A DNA stretch of 64,000 nt from Sphingopyxis sp. (GTDB lineage: Bacteria > Pseudomonadota > Alphaproteobacteria > Sphingomonadales > Sphingomonadaceae), in contig JAEMRT010000009.1 in assembly GCA_016463225.1 (NCBI GenBank), positions 1 to 64,000 of the forward strand, in the 5' to 3' direction. The position numbers were made by a program, and so were the translations under genes. Each line of letters starts with the position of its first letter. Position 1 is the stretch's first letter. The notes beneath the pieces were generated by a model. That model ran no database searches and had not been told where the DNA came from. It saw only the letters and a list, made by a program, of their open reading frames with translations. Below are positions 8,727 to 18,205 of the stretch, piece by piece.

Positions 8727-9935
8727 TTAATAAATCAGAAAATCTGCGATTTCTTCTCGCCACGCCGTCTCATCAGGCAACGCCAGCGCGTCGAGATCAG
8801 CCACCTCCGCGCCCGCATCGTCGACCCACAGCCGCAGATCGGGACCGCCGTTGATCACGTCGATCGCCAGCACATCGTCGGTATATTCATATTTGAAATC
8901 GGTACCGCGCCAGATCGGATAGTCGGGATAGAGCGCGCGGATCGCCTTGAACCCGAGCGCCTGTACCCGCCAGGGCTGGAACGCCGCATCGTCGTACCAC
9001 GGCCCCTCGGCATGGATATGGACACCGCTGCACAGCTGCCCGACATGTTTGTGAAAGGTCGGCTGGAACCAGATATCGCGCAGCTTGCACCCCGCCAGCC
9101 ATTGCGGCGCAAGGCGGTGCATCTCGGCGATCACCGCCTTGGCATCGATGTCCGGCGCGCCGAAGATTTCGAGCGGGCGGGTCGTACCGCGGCCCTCGCT
9201 CAAGGTCGCGCCCTCGACCATCACGGTGCCGGCGTAAGCGCGCGCCATGTTGACGTTCGCGGCATTGGGGCTGGGGTTGATCCACACCCGGTCGGTGGGC
9301 CAGCCATGGCCGGGCGCACCATCGGGCTCCCACCCCTCCATTTCGATCACGCTGTAATCGACGTCGAGATTGAAGTGACGGATGAACCAGCGCCCCATTT
9401 CGCCCATCGTCAGCCCGTGGCGCATCACCATCGGCGCCGCGCCGACGAAGCTTTCCCAGCCCGGGCGGAGCAATGTGCCCTCGACCGGGCGGCCTGCGGG
9501 GTTCGGGCGGTCGAGCACCCACACCGCCTTGCCATGCTGCGCCGCGGCTTCGAGCATGTAGAGCAGGGTCGTGACATAGGTGTAGATGCGGCAGCCGAGA
9601 TCCTGAAGGTCGATCAGGACGACGTCGAAAGTGTGCATCGACTGGCCCGTCGGCCGGCGTGCTTCGCCATATAGGCTAAAACAAGGGACACCATGCACCG
9701 GATCGGTGAAGTCGGGCGACTCCATCATATTGTCCTGCAGGTCGCCGCGCACGCCATGCTGCGGCCCGAACACCGCGGTGACATTCACTCCCGCCGCGGC
9801 CAGCGCGTCGAGGCTGTGGGTCAGGTTGGCGGTGACCGAGGCCGGATGCGCGAGCAGCGCAACGCGCTGGCCCGCCAGCGGCGCACGCAGCGCGGGGTCG
9901 GCGAGCAGGCGATCGATACCGAATGTCATCGTCAT
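8727..9935 (-). CDS. namZ: DUF1343 exo-beta-N-acetylmuramidase NamZ-like
   Basis: A 402-residue DUF1343 protein. Conserved family stretches are GQRVALLAHPASV, AVFGPQHGVRGDLQDNM, VLIDLQDLGCRIYTYVTTL, LDRPNPAGRPVEG and SEGRGTTRPLEIFGAP. NamZ of Bacillus subtilis removes terminal MurNAc from peptidoglycan fragments; the present protein has no obvious signal peptide, so it may act on imported muropeptides. The start is the ATG at 9935, which overlaps the stop of the DOMON gene by 4 bp (ATGA). The longer frame to 10292 is a shadow of that gene. Confidence 0.85.
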   Translation of the reverse strand: MTMTFGIDRLLADPALRAPLAGQRVALLAHPASVTANLTHSLDALAAAGVNVTAVFGPQHGVRGDLQDNMMESPDFTDPVHGVPCFSLYGEARRPTGQSMHTFDVVLIDLQDLGCRIYTYVTTLLYMLEAAAQHGKAVWVLDRPNPAGRPVEGTLLRPGWESFVGAAPMVMRHGLTMGEMGRWFIRHFNLDVDYSVIEMEGWEPDGAPGHGWPTDRVWINPSPNAANVNMARAYAGTVMVEGATLSEGRGTTRPLEIFGAPDIDAKAVIAEMHRLAPQWLAGCKLRDIWFQPTFHKHVGQLCSGVHIHAEGPWYDDAAFQPWRVQALGFKAIRALYPDYPIWRGTDFKYEYTDDVLAIDVINGGPDLRLWVDDAGAEVADLDALALPDETAWREEIADFLIY

Positions 9936-10489
9936 GCCGCGTCGGGTGCCGCAAGCGTGAGCGCAAAGCAATCGGGATGATGAAAATCGGGTTTGCCGGG
10001 CGGATGCGCGAGCGCCCAATAGCTTTTGGTGCCGTCCACCTCCTCGATCACCGCACAGAGCGCGAGTTTCGACCCGGTATCGGGGAAAATCCCCGGTTCG
10101 ACGCGCAGCGCATAATGCGCGTCGCCGCGCTCGGCGACCATATCCCACGGCGCCAGCTCGTCGGGGCGGAGCAGCGAGCGGTAGTCGTCGAACTGGTAAC
10201 AGGCCCAGCGGCCGTCGGGAGCATAGTTGAATTCGGTATAGTCGGGCTGCCCCTCTTCGGTCAGGAACGCCTCGAAACAGGTGCCTTGCCACAGTCCGTC
10301 GGTCGCGCTGTCGGCGATGACGAGCTGGCCATCGCCGGGCGGCAGCACGATGTCGCCCACCGCGCCCTCGACGACATAGCGCAGCGCAAAGCCGTCATCG
10401 AACGAGAGCGTGACCTCGACCGCGACCGACCGGACGGTTTTGGCCGGGGTGTCGGGGTGGCAGACCAGCGCTTTGCGAATGCTATCCAA
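9932..10489 (-). CDS. DOMON-like domain protein
   Basis: A 185-residue beta-rich protein of the DOMON_murB-like type, with [36 protein letters not shown] and [24 protein letters not shown] folds bind sugars or haem. No signal peptide is seen. It overlaps namZ by 4 bp, so the two are translationally coupled; a joint role in cell-wall sugar recycling is an inference from this coupling. It is divergent from tyrS, with only 32 bp between the two starts. Confidence 0.75.
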   Translation of the reverse strand: MDSIRKALVCHPDTPAKTVRSVAVEVTLSFDDGFALRYVVEGAVGDIVLPPGDGQLVIADSATDGLWQGTCFEAFLTEEGQPDYTEFNYAPDGRWACYQFDDYRSLLRPDELAPWDMVAERGDAHYALRVEPGIFPDTGSKLALCAVIEEVDGTKSYWALAHPPGKPDFHHPDCFALTLAAPDAA

Positions 10490-10521
10490 AACTCCAACCC
10501 CATGCTAAGCGCCCGCCCGCT

Positions 10522-11748
10522 ATGACGAACCATCAATCCGACCTGCTGCGCGTCCTCGATCAGCGAGGCTATATCCACCAGATGACCGACGCGGAAGGGC
10601 TCGATGCACTTGCCGCGAAACAGGTCGTCCCCGGATATATCGGTTTCGACGCAACCGCGCCCAGCCTGCACGTCGGCAGTCTGGTCCAGATCATGATGCT
10701 GCGCCGCCTGCAACAGACGGGGCACAAGCCGATCGTGCTGATGGGCGGCGGGACGACGCGGATCGGTGACCCGACCGGGCGTGACGAAAGCCGCAAGATG
10801 CTGTCCGACGAGACGATCGCCGCGAACATCGCGTCGATCTTCAGCATCTTTCAGCAGTTTTTGACTTTTGGCGACGGCCCGACCGATGCGGTGATGGTCA
10901 ACAACCACGACTGGCTCGGCCAGCTTGGCTACATCGAGCTGCTGCAGGAGGTCGGCACCCATTTCACCATCAACCGCATGATGACGTTCGATTCGGTCAA
11001 ATTGCGGCTCGAACGCGAACAGCCGATGACCTTCCTCGAATTCAACTACATGATCCTGCAGGGCTATGATTTCCGCCATTTGTCGAAAGAGATGGGGGTG
11101 CGCCTCCAGATGGGTGGGTCGGACCAGTGGGGCAATATCGTCAACGGGATGGAGCTCGGCCGTCGCATGGACGGCGCCGACCTTTACGGCCTGACGACTC
11201 CGCTGCTCACCACCGCGGCGGGCGCCAAAATGGGCAAAACCGCCGCCGGCGCGGTGTGGCTTAACGCGCAGCAACTGTCCCATTTTGAGTATTGGCAGTT
11301 CTGGCGCAATTGCGATGACCGCGACGTCGGCCGCTTCCTGAAGCTGTTCACCGACCTGCCGCTGGACGAGATCGCGCAGCTCGAAGCGCTCGGCGGCGCC
11401 GAGATCAACGCCGCCAAGAAAATCCTTGCCGACGCCGCCACCGCGCTGTGCCGCGGCGAAGAGGCGGCGCGCACCGCGTCGGACACCGCCGCGCAAACCT
11501 TTGAAAAGGGTCAGATTGGTGGCGACCTGCCGCACGCCACCGCGCCCGCCGAGGGGATCAGCGTCGTCGATGCGCTGCGCGAACTGGGCTTCGCCGCGTC
11601 GAACAAGGAGGCGCGCCGCAAGCTCGACGAGGGCGCGGTCAAGGTCGACGGCGTCGTCATTCGCGACCCGCATCACCTGATTTTGCCCGGCGCCGATCCC
11701 GTGCCGCTGAGCCTGGGGTCAAAAAAACATGGTCTTGTAGCGCGCTAG
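10522..11748 (+). CDS. tyrS: Tyrosyl-tRNA synthetase
   Basis: A 408-residue class I synthetase that charges tRNA-Tyr. The HIGH-like motif is HVGS ([10 protein letters not shown], residue about 50), tyrosine pocket residues appear in YDFRHL and GGSDQWGNI, and the KMSKS loop is KMGKT (about residue 235). The C-terminal S4 RNA-binding domain ([27 protein letters not shown]) is complete, so this is the TyrRS-S type of normal length. Confidence 0.97.
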   Translation: MTNHQSDLLRVLDQRGYIHQMTDAEGLDALAAKQVVPGYIGFDATAPSLHVGSLVQIMMLRRLQQTGHKPIVLMGGGTTRIGDPTGRDESRKMLSDETIAANIASIFSIFQQFLTFGDGPTDAVMVNNHDWLGQLGYIELLQEVGTHFTINRMMTFDSVKLRLEREQPMTFLEFNYMILQGYDFRHLSKEMGVRLQMGGSDQWGNIVNGMELGRRMDGADLYGLTTPLLTTAAGAKMGKTAAGAVWLNAQQLSHFEYWQFWRNCDDRDVGRFLKLFTDLPLDEIAQLEALGGAEINAAKKILADAATALCRGEEAARTASDTAAQTFEKGQIGGDLPHATAPAEGISVVDALRELGFAASNKEARRKLDEGAVKVDGVVIRDPHHLILPGADPVPLSLGSKKHGLVAR

Positions 11749-11794
11749 AGCAAAATCCGCGTTTACCTGTTCTTCAGCATTCGAGTGGATCGTC

Positions 11795-12163
11795 ATGACA
11801 AAACCAACAAGGTCCACAAAAATGCGCAAGATCGACACCAGCAAGGCCCATTATGTCGGGCTCGACCAGCGAATTGCTCCGCGTAGCGACGTCTATGTCC
11901 GCCTGCCCTTCGTCATGCCCGACGGACGGCAGGAAATGTGCACCTGCGTCAACATCAGCGCCGACGGTATGCTGATGCGCTTCGAGCGCGGGCTCGAGAT
12001 CGGCGACCTCGTCGTGTTCCGCATGCCGATCATCGGCCGCACCGCGGCAAAGGTCGTGTGGTCGCTCGGCGGCAAGACCGGTGTCCAGTTCGACAAGTCG
12101 ATCGCGGTCGAAGATTATCTGCCGATGATCCGCGCCATGGGCGCCCGGGCGGACGTCAACTAA
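11795..12163 (+). CDS. PilZ domain protein
   Basis: A single-domain protein of 122 residues (113 if it starts at the ATG at 11822). It has the two cyclic-di-GMP contact motifs of PilZ: the RxxxR box in QRIAPRSD and the (D/N)xSxxG box as NISADGM. The arginine box is QRIAPR, so its spacing should be checked against active PilZ proteins. It probably responds to c-di-GMP, perhaps in surface or motility control; an EAL protein is encoded 6 kb away. Confidence 0.85.
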   Translation: MTKPTRSTKMRKIDTSKAHYVGLDQRIAPRSDVYVRLPFVMPDGRQEMCTCVNISADGMLMRFERGLEIGDLVVFRMPIIGRTAAKVVWSLGGKTGVQFDKSIAVEDYLPMIRAMGARADVN

Positions 12164-12191
12164 GGACTCCACAACCGTCGCCTCCGCGCGA

Positions 12192-14258
12192 TCATCCACT
12201 CCTGAGCAGCGGTACCGCCGCATCGCGTTCGAACAGATAGAGGCAGTGGCGTACCGCCTCACCGCGCGCGCCGTCCATGCCGCCGTCGCGTTCCACAAAC
12301 AGCCGCGCGTCGTCATGCGCCACCGGCAATAGCCGCACGAGCTGCTCGGCGCTCGCCAGACCGTAATCGGCGTCGCCCGACTGCTTCAATCCCAGCAGCT
12401 CGCCGCCACCGCGTAGCTCCAAATCCTTCTCGGCAATCACGAAGCCGTCGTTCGTCTCGCGCATCAACGCCAGCCGCTCGCGCGCGGTTTCGGACAGATT
12501 TTGCGAACGCAGCAACAGGCACACCGATTTCGCCGCGCCGCGCCCGACCCGCCCGCGCAATTGGTGCAGCTGTGCGAGGCCAAAGCGATCGGCATGTTCG
12601 ACGATCATCAGACTGGCGGCGGGCACGTCGACCCCGACCTCGATCACCGTGGTCGCGACCAGCACCCCGATTTCGCCCGCCTGGAACCGCGCCATGACGT
12701 CATCCTTGTCCGGCCCCTTCATCCGCCCATGCACCAATCCCACGCGATCGGCGCCCAGCCGCTCGCGCAGCAGCGCGGCGCGCTCTTCGGCGGCGGCAAG
12801 TTCGCTCATTTCGCTCTCGGCGACCAGCGGGCAGACCCAGTAGGCCTGCGCCCCGGTCGCCAGATGGCGCTCGAGCCCGCCGACAACCTCGTCGAGCCGG
12901 TCGACCGACACGACGCGGGTATCGACCGGGGTGCGCCCCGGCGGCATCTCGTCGATCCGCGACACATCCATCTCGCCATGATTGGCGAGTTGCAGCGTGC
13001 GCGGGATCGGGGTCGCGGTCATCACCAGCAGATGCGGCGGGCGCGCCGCCTTCTGGGTGAGCATCAGTCGCTGCGCGACGCCGAAGCGGTGCTGTTCATC
13101 GACCACCACCAGCGCCAGATCGCGGTACGTCACCGCGTCCTGAAAAATCGCGTGGGTGCCGACGAGGATGTCGATGCTGCCGTCGGCGAGGCCCATCAGC
13201 GTCGATTCGCGTACCCGCCCCTTGTCGCGTCCAGTCAGGATCGCGATGGTGACCGGCAGTCCCGCGAGCATCGCCTGCAAGGTCGCGAAATGCTGGCGCG
13301 CCAAAATCTCGGTCGGCGCGAGCAGCGCCGCCTGCGTCCCCGCCTCGACCGCCGCCAGCATCGCGCGCAGCGCGACCAGTGTCTTGCCCGATCCGACATC
13401 GCCCTGGAGCAGCCGCAGCATCGGCGTTTCGCGGCCCATGTCGGCGGCGATCTCGCGCCCCACCCGCTCCTGCGCGCCGGTCAGCCCGAACGGCAGCCGC
13501 AGCGCGTCGATCAGCCGCCCGTCGCCGACCACCGCACGCCCCCTGCGTTTGCGTAGCCCCTCGCGGATCAGCATCAGCGCGACCTGGCTGGCGAAAATCT
13601 CGTCATAGGCCAGCCGGTCGTGCGCCGCCGCGTCCTGCGGGCTGGCATGCGCGCGCGCCAGCGCCTCGCGCCAGGCGGGCCAGCCGCGGCTGGTCAGCAG
13701 CGGGCCGTCGATCCACTCGGCCAGTTCGGGCCGCCGTTCGAGCGCGATCTCGACCAGCTGCGACAGCCGCGCGTTCGTCAGCCCTTCGGTCAGCGGATAG
13801 ACGGGTTCGTGAATCGCGATCCCCGCTTCGTCGCCCGGTTCGACGACCTGATCGGGATGGACGATCTGGCGCATCTCGCCATAGAGATCGAGCCGCCCCG
13901 ACACGCGGCGCGTCTCGCCCAGCGGGAACAGCTTGCGCGCCAGCCCCGACGTCCGCCCGAAATAGACGAGGCGGACATGGTCGCCCGCGCTGTCGAACGC
14001 CTCGACCCCGAACGGCGCGCGCGGCGAACGGCCCGAGCGATAATCCTGCGCGGTCAGGTCGACGATGATCGTCTGCCCGGCCTGTGCTTCGTCAAGCCGG
14101 CCCACCGGAAAGCGCGAGATCAACCCCGTCGGCAGATGGAACAGCACATCGACGACACGCTCCAGCCCCAGCCGGGTCAATGGCTTGGCCAGCTGCGGCC
14201 CGACACCTTTCAGGTCGGTAAGCGCGGCAAAGAGCGGATTGAGGATTTCGGGTCGCAT
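12192..14258 (-). CDS. recG: ATP-dependent DNA helicase RecG
   Basis: A 688-residue superfamily 2 helicase that remodels stalled forks and Holliday junctions. The N-terminal wedge/OB domain includes LTDLKGVGPQLAKPLTRLG. The helicase core has LLQGDVGSGKTLVAL (Walker A, about residue 295), VVDEQHRFGV (DEQH box), MTATPIPRTL and a final HQLRGRVGRG motif. The ATG at 14258 gives the usual length; an upstream extension adds only 8 residues. It is divergent from sdhE-mfd, separated by the second copy of the 29-bp inverted repeat. Confidence 0.96.
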   Translation of the reverse strand: MRPEILNPLFAALTDLKGVGPQLAKPLTRLGLERVVDVLFHLPTGLISRFPVGRLDEAQAGQTIIVDLTAQDYRSGRSPRAPFGVEAFDSAGDHVRLVYFGRTSGLARKLFPLGETRRVSGRLDLYGEMRQIVHPDQVVEPGDEAGIAIHEPVYPLTEGLTNARLSQLVEIALERRPELAEWIDGPLLTSRGWPAWREALARAHASPQDAAAHDRLAYDEIFASQVALMLIREGLRKRRGRAVVGDGRLIDALRLPFGLTGAQERVGREIAADMGRETPMLRLLQGDVGSGKTLVALRAMLAAVEAGTQAALLAPTEILARQHFATLQAMLAGLPVTIAILTGRDKGRVRESTLMGLADGSIDILVGTHAIFQDAVTYRDLALVVVDEQHRFGVAQRLMLTQKAARPPHLLVMTATPIPRTLQLANHGEMDVSRIDEMPPGRTPVDTRVVSVDRLDEVVGGLERHLATGAQAYWVCPLVAESEMSELAAAEERAALLRERLGADRVGLVHGRMKGPDKDDVMARFQAGEIGVLVATTVIEVGVDVPAASLMIVEHADRFGLAQLHQLRGRVGRGAAKSVCLLLRSQNLSETARERLALMRETNDGFVIAEKDLELRGGGELLGLKQSGDADYGLASAEQLVRLLPVAHDDARLFVERDGGMDGARGEAVRHCLYLFERDAAVPLLRSG

Positions 14259-14285
14259 GGCTAGGGCGTGTCTAGCCCCCACATT

Positions 14286-14367
14286 CCGTTCGTGTCGAGC
14301 GAAGTCGAGACACCCTTCGGAGCAGCGCGGGGCCGATGGGTGTCTCGACTTCGCTCGACACGAACGG
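14286..14367. repeat. 29-bp inverted repeat, copy 2
   Basis: Arms 14286-14314 and 14339-14367 are identical to those of the copy at 4651. The loop is 24 bp and ends in CCGATG like the first copy. It lies in the divergent recG/sdhE spacer, where a terminator has no use, which argues for a dispersed element rather than a terminator. Confidence 0.9.
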
Positions 14368-14417
14368 ACTTGGTGATCTTCGTTGCTGAATCATTCGATC
14401 GGACTAAAAGGCCCGCC

Positions 14418-14678
14418 ATGACCGACCGCCTCAAACGCCTGAAATTCCGCGCCTGGCATCGCGGCACGCGCGAGGCCGACTATATGATCGGCGGCTTTTT
14501 CGACCGCTATGCCGCGACGTGGGGCGAGGACGAGATTGCCTGGTACGAAATCGTCGTCGAGGAAGACGACGTCGATATCATGGCGTGGGCACTCGGCACC
14601 GGCGAGCCGCCCGCGCATCTGAACCGTCCCGAGATGATCGCCGCGATGCGCCGTCTGGACTATATCCCGCTGCCATGA
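14418..14678 (+). CDS. sdhE: SdhE-type flavinylation factor (DUF339)
   Basis: An 86-residue protein with the SdhE signature RGxxE (AWHRGTREADYMIGGFFD, residues 13-30) and the acidic tail region VEEDDVDIMAWALG. SdhE promotes covalent attachment of FAD to the succinate dehydrogenase flavoprotein. Its TGA stop overlaps the mfd ATG by 4 bp. The sdhE-mfd pairing next to divergent recG is common in alphaproteobacteria. Confidence 0.9.
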   Translation: MTDRLKRLKFRAWHRGTREADYMIGGFFDRYAATWGEDEIAWYEIVVEEDDVDIMAWALGTGEPPAHLNRPEMIAAMRRLDYIPLP

Positions 14679-17600
14679 CGATTCCCGCCGCCGATATTTT
14701 CGCCGCGATCGGGTCGGCAGCGGCGCCGCTGACGCTCGCGCGCGCCGCCGACGGTTTTCTGCCGCTGCTGCTCGCCGATCTGGCGCGCGCCAGCGACAAG
14801 CGCCTCGTTTACGTCGCGACCGACGACACCGCGATGCAGGCGATCGCCGATGCCGCGCCCTTTTTTGCCCCCGACCTCATCGTCCACCGCTTCCCCGCAT
14901 GGGATTGCCTGCCCTATGACCGCGCGGGTCCGTCGATGCGCGTCAGCGCCGACCGGCTGGCGACGCTGTCGGCCTTGCAAGCCGCTCCGAAGCGCGGCGA
15001 GCTGATCCTCACCACTGTCGCCGCGATCACCCAGCGCACCCTCACCCCGTTCCGCATCCGCCAGCTCGCGACGACGCTCGCCGCCGGGCAACGGATCGAC
15101 CGCGATTCGCTCGCCGAGCTGCTGGTGTCGAACGGCTTCAGCCGCGTCGACACCGTCGCCGATCAGGGCGAGTTTGCCGTGCGCGGCGGTATCGTCGACC
15201 TGTTTCCCGCCGGTGAAGAGAACGGCCTGCGCATCGATTTCTTTGGCGACGAGATCGAAAGCATCCGTCGCTTCGACCCCGCCGATCAGCGCAGTCTCGG
15301 CCCCGCCAAAGCGTTGCAACTGCTCCCCGCCACCGAAACGCTGCTCGACGAAGGCACGATCAAGCGCTTCCGCTCGACCTATCGCGACCTGTTCGGGGCG
15401 CAGGCGACCGGCGATCCGCTGTATCAGGCGGTCAGCGAGGGGCGGCGACAGGCGGGCATGGACCATTGGCTGCCGCTGTTCGAGGAGCGGCTGGCGACCC
15501 TGTTCGACCATATCGACCCCGCGACCCCGGTGCTGCGCGGGCACCGCAGCGAAGCCACCGCCGAGACGCGTTTTGCCGCGATCGCCGATTATCATGCGAA
15601 CCGCGTCGCCGCCGAAAAGGAATCGACCGGCAGCTATCGCCCGCTGGCACCCGATACACTGTATCTGGCCGAGGCCGAATGGGCGACCGCGGCGACAGGC
15701 CGCCCGATCCACATCATCACGCCGTTCGACGTGGCGCCCTCACCGACCGTCATCGACCTCGAAACCTTTGCCGCGCGCGATTTCACCCCCGAACGCGCCG
15801 CCGACGCCAATGTCTATCAAAAGGTCGCCGACCATCTGAGCGACGAGCGCCGCAAGGGACGCCGCACAATCATCGCGAGCTATTCAGGCGGCGCGCGCGA
15901 GCGCTTGTCGGGGCTGCTGCGCGAGCATGGCGTTACGTCGCTCGCCCCGGCTGACGGCTGGCAAGATGCGATCGGCACCGCTTCGGCCGAAAGCGGCGGC
16001 GCGACAGCGATGGTCGTACTCCCCCTCGATCACGGCTTTGCCTCCGACGCGATCAGCCTGCTCACCGAGCAGGACATTCTCGGCGAACGCCTCGTCCGCC
16101 GCCAGAAACGCCGCAAGAGCGCCGACGCCTTCCTCGCCGAACTCGCGACGCTCAGCGTCGGCGACATGGTCGTCCACCTCGACCATGGCATCGGGCGCTA
16201 TGAGGGACTGACCTCGATCCCGGTCGGCAACAGCCCCCATGATTGCGTCGCGCTCACCTATGCGGGCGGCGACAAGCTCTATGTCCCCGTCGAAAATCTC
16301 GACGTGCTGTCGCGCTACGGCGGCGAGAGCGACGGGGTCGCGCTCGACCGACTCGGCGGCGAAGCATGGCAACGCCGCAAGGCGCGGATGAAGGAGCGGA
16401 TCCGCGAGATCGCGGGCGAGCTGCTGGCGACCGCGGCGCAGCGCGCGCTGCGCTCGGGCGAATTGCTCGCGCAGGATGCCGCCTATCCCGCCTTTGCCGA
16501 CCGCTTTCCCTATCAGGAAACCGACGATCAGGACCGCGCGATCGGCGATGTGCTCGCCGATATGGCGTCGGGCAAGCCGATGGACCGGCTGGTCTGCGGC
16601 GACGTCGGGTTCGGCAAGACCGAGGTCGCGCTGCGCGCCGCCTTCGTCGCCGCGATGGCGGGGGTGCAGGTCGCGCTTGTCTGTCCGACCACCCTGCTCG
16701 CGCGCCAGCACTTCACCAATTTCGTCGAGCGTTTCAAAGGTTTCCCGGTCAACATCGGCCGCCTGTCGCGCCTTGTCCCGGCTGGCGAAGCGCAGAAGAC
16801 CCGCGACGGGCTGGCGAGCGGTCATATCGACATCGTCGTCGGCACCCATGCGGTGATCGCCAAATCGGTCGAGTTCAAACAGCTCGGCCTCGTCATCGTC
16901 GACGAGGAACAGCGCTTCGGCGTCGTCCACAAGGAGCGGCTCAAACAGCTCAAGGCGGACGTCCATGTCCTGACGCTGACCGCGACGCCGATCCCGCGCA
17001 CGCTGCAAATGGCGATGTCAGGGCTGCGCGAGCTCAGCGTGATCCAGACCCCGCCGGTCGATCGCCTTGCCGTCCGCACTTATGTGGCGCCGTGGGACGC
17101 CGTGGTGCTGCGCGAAGCCTTGCTGCGCGAACATGACCGCGGCGGGCAGAGCTTCTTCGTCGTGCCGCGGATCAAGGATCTGCCCGACATCGAGGAATTC
17201 CTGCGCAACCGCGTCCCCGAAATCAAATATGTCGTCGCGCACGGCCAGATGACCCCGACCGAAGTCGAGGACCGGATGAGCGCCTTCTACGACCGCAAAT
17301 ATGATGTGCTGCTGTCGACAACGATCGTCGAATCCGGCCTCGACATTCCGAGCGCCAACACGCTGATCATCCACCGCGCCGACCGGTTCGGCCTCGCGCA
17401 ACTGTACCAGCTGCGAGGCCGGGTCGGGCGCGCGAAGACGCGCGCCTATGCCTATTTGACCACCCCCGAACATGGCGCGATCACCGACACCGCCGAAAAG
17501 CGGCTCAAGCTGCTCGGCGACCTCGACACGCTCGGCGCGGGGTTCCAGCTCGCGAGCCACGATCTCGACATTCGCGGCGCGGGCAACCTCGTCGGCGACG

Positions 17601-18169
17601 AGCAGTCGGGGCATATTCGCGAGGTCGGGTTCGAGCTGTATCAGTCGATGCTCGAAGAGGCGATCCTGATGGCCAAGGCCGAAGGCGCGGGCAAGCTGCC
17701 CCCGCGCGAAGCCTTGTCACCGACGATCACCGTCGACGCGCCGATCCTGATCCCCGAGGATTATGTCCCCGACCTGCCGCTGCGCATGGCGCTCTACCGC
17801 CGCCTCAACGATGCTGCCGACCGCCCGGCTCTCGATGCCTTTGCCGCCGAGATGATCGACCGTTTCGGCCCGCTGCCGCCCGAAACCGCGAACCTCATCC
17901 TGCTGATGGAAATCAAGGCGAACGCCCGGATCGCGGGCATCGCCAAGCTCGACGTCGGCACCAAGGGTGCGCTGGTCAGCTTCCACAGCGACCAGTTCGC
18001 CAACGTCCCGGGCCTGATCGCCTATGTCGAACGGCTGAAGGGCCGCGCCCGCCTCCGCCCCGACAACAAGCTGTCGGTTAGCGGCGACTGGGTGAGCACC
18101 GGCGCACGGCTGAACGGCGCGCTGCAATTGTCAAAGGGATTGGGCAAGCTGGCGAAGCAGGCGGGTTGA
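14675..18169 (+). CDS. mfd: Transcription-repair coupling factor Mfd
   Basis: A 1164-residue translocase that removes stalled RNA polymerase at lesions and recruits UvrA. The N-terminal UvrB-like modules (GGIVDLFPAGEENGLRIDFFGDE) come first, then the CarD-like RNA-polymerase-binding domain (VGDMVVHLDHGIGRYEG, about residue 495), the motor with CGDVGFGKTEVAL (about 645) and VDEEQRFGV (about 740), the LYQLRGRVGR motif and the C-terminal TRCF domain. The ATG at 14675 overlaps the sdhE stop; longer frames are artefacts. Confidence 0.97.
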   Translation: MTIPAADIFAAIGSAAAPLTLARAADGFLPLLLADLARASDKRLVYVATDDTAMQAIADAAPFFAPDLIVHRFPAWDCLPYDRAGPSMRVSADRLATLSALQAAPKRGELILTTVAAITQRTLTPFRIRQLATTLAAGQRIDRDSLAELLVSNGFSRVDTVADQGEFAVRGGIVDLFPAGEENGLRIDFFGDEIESIRRFDPADQRSLGPAKALQLLPATETLLDEGTIKRFRSTYRDLFGAQATGDPLYQAVSEGRRQAGMDHWLPLFEERLATLFDHIDPATPVLRGHRSEATAETRFAAIADYHANRVAAEKESTGSYRPLAPDTLYLAEAEWATAATGRPIHIITPFDVAPSPTVIDLETFAARDFTPERAADANVYQKVADHLSDERRKGRRTIIASYSGGARERLSGLLREHGVTSLAPADGWQDAIGTASAESGGATAMVVLPLDHGFASDAISLLTEQDILGERLVRRQKRRKSADAFLAELATLSVGDMVVHLDHGIGRYEGLTSIPVGNSPHDCVALTYAGGDKLYVPVENLDVLSRYGGESDGVALDRLGGEAWQRRKARMKERIREIAGELLATAAQRALRSGELLAQDAAYPAFADRFPYQETDDQDRAIGDVLADMASGKPMDRLVCGDVGFGKTEVALRAAFVAAMAGVQVALVCPTTLLARQHFTNFVERFKGFPVNIGRLSRLVPAGEAQKTRDGLASGHIDIVVGTHAVIAKSVEFKQLGLVIVDEEQRFGVVHKERLKQLKADVHVLTLTATPIPRTLQMAMSGLRELSVIQTPPVDRLAVRTYVAPWDAVVLREALLREHDRGGQSFFVVPRIKDLPDIEEFLRNRVPEIKYVVAHGQMTPTEVEDRMSAFYDRKYDVLLSTTIVESGLDIPSANTLIIHRADRFGLAQLYQLRGRVGRAKTRAYAYLTTPEHGAITDTAEKRLKLLGDLDTLGAGFQLASHDLDIRGAGNLVGDEQSGHIREVGFELYQSMLEEAILMAKAEGAGKLPPREALSPTITVDAPILIPEDYVPDLPLRMALYRRLNDAADRPALDAFAAEMIDRFGPLPPETANLILLMEIKANARIAGIAKLDVGTKGALVSFHSDQFANVPGLIAYVERLKGRARLRPDNKLSVSGDWVSTGARLNGALQLSKGLGKLAKQAG

Positions 18170-18205
18170 CCGTCGCACCCACGAAGGCGGGGGCGACGTG
18201 TCTAT

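Noticed and set aside
10261-11676. 471-codon minus-strand frame over tyrS
   Set aside because: Shadow of tyrosyl-tRNA synthetase; no domain, no ribosome site.
18172-18203. CGTCGC...GCGACG pair between mfd and the EAL gene as a terminator
   Set aside because: Only 5-6 bp pair well and the centre is mismatched; a degraded copy of the element at 6411 is possible but not supportable.
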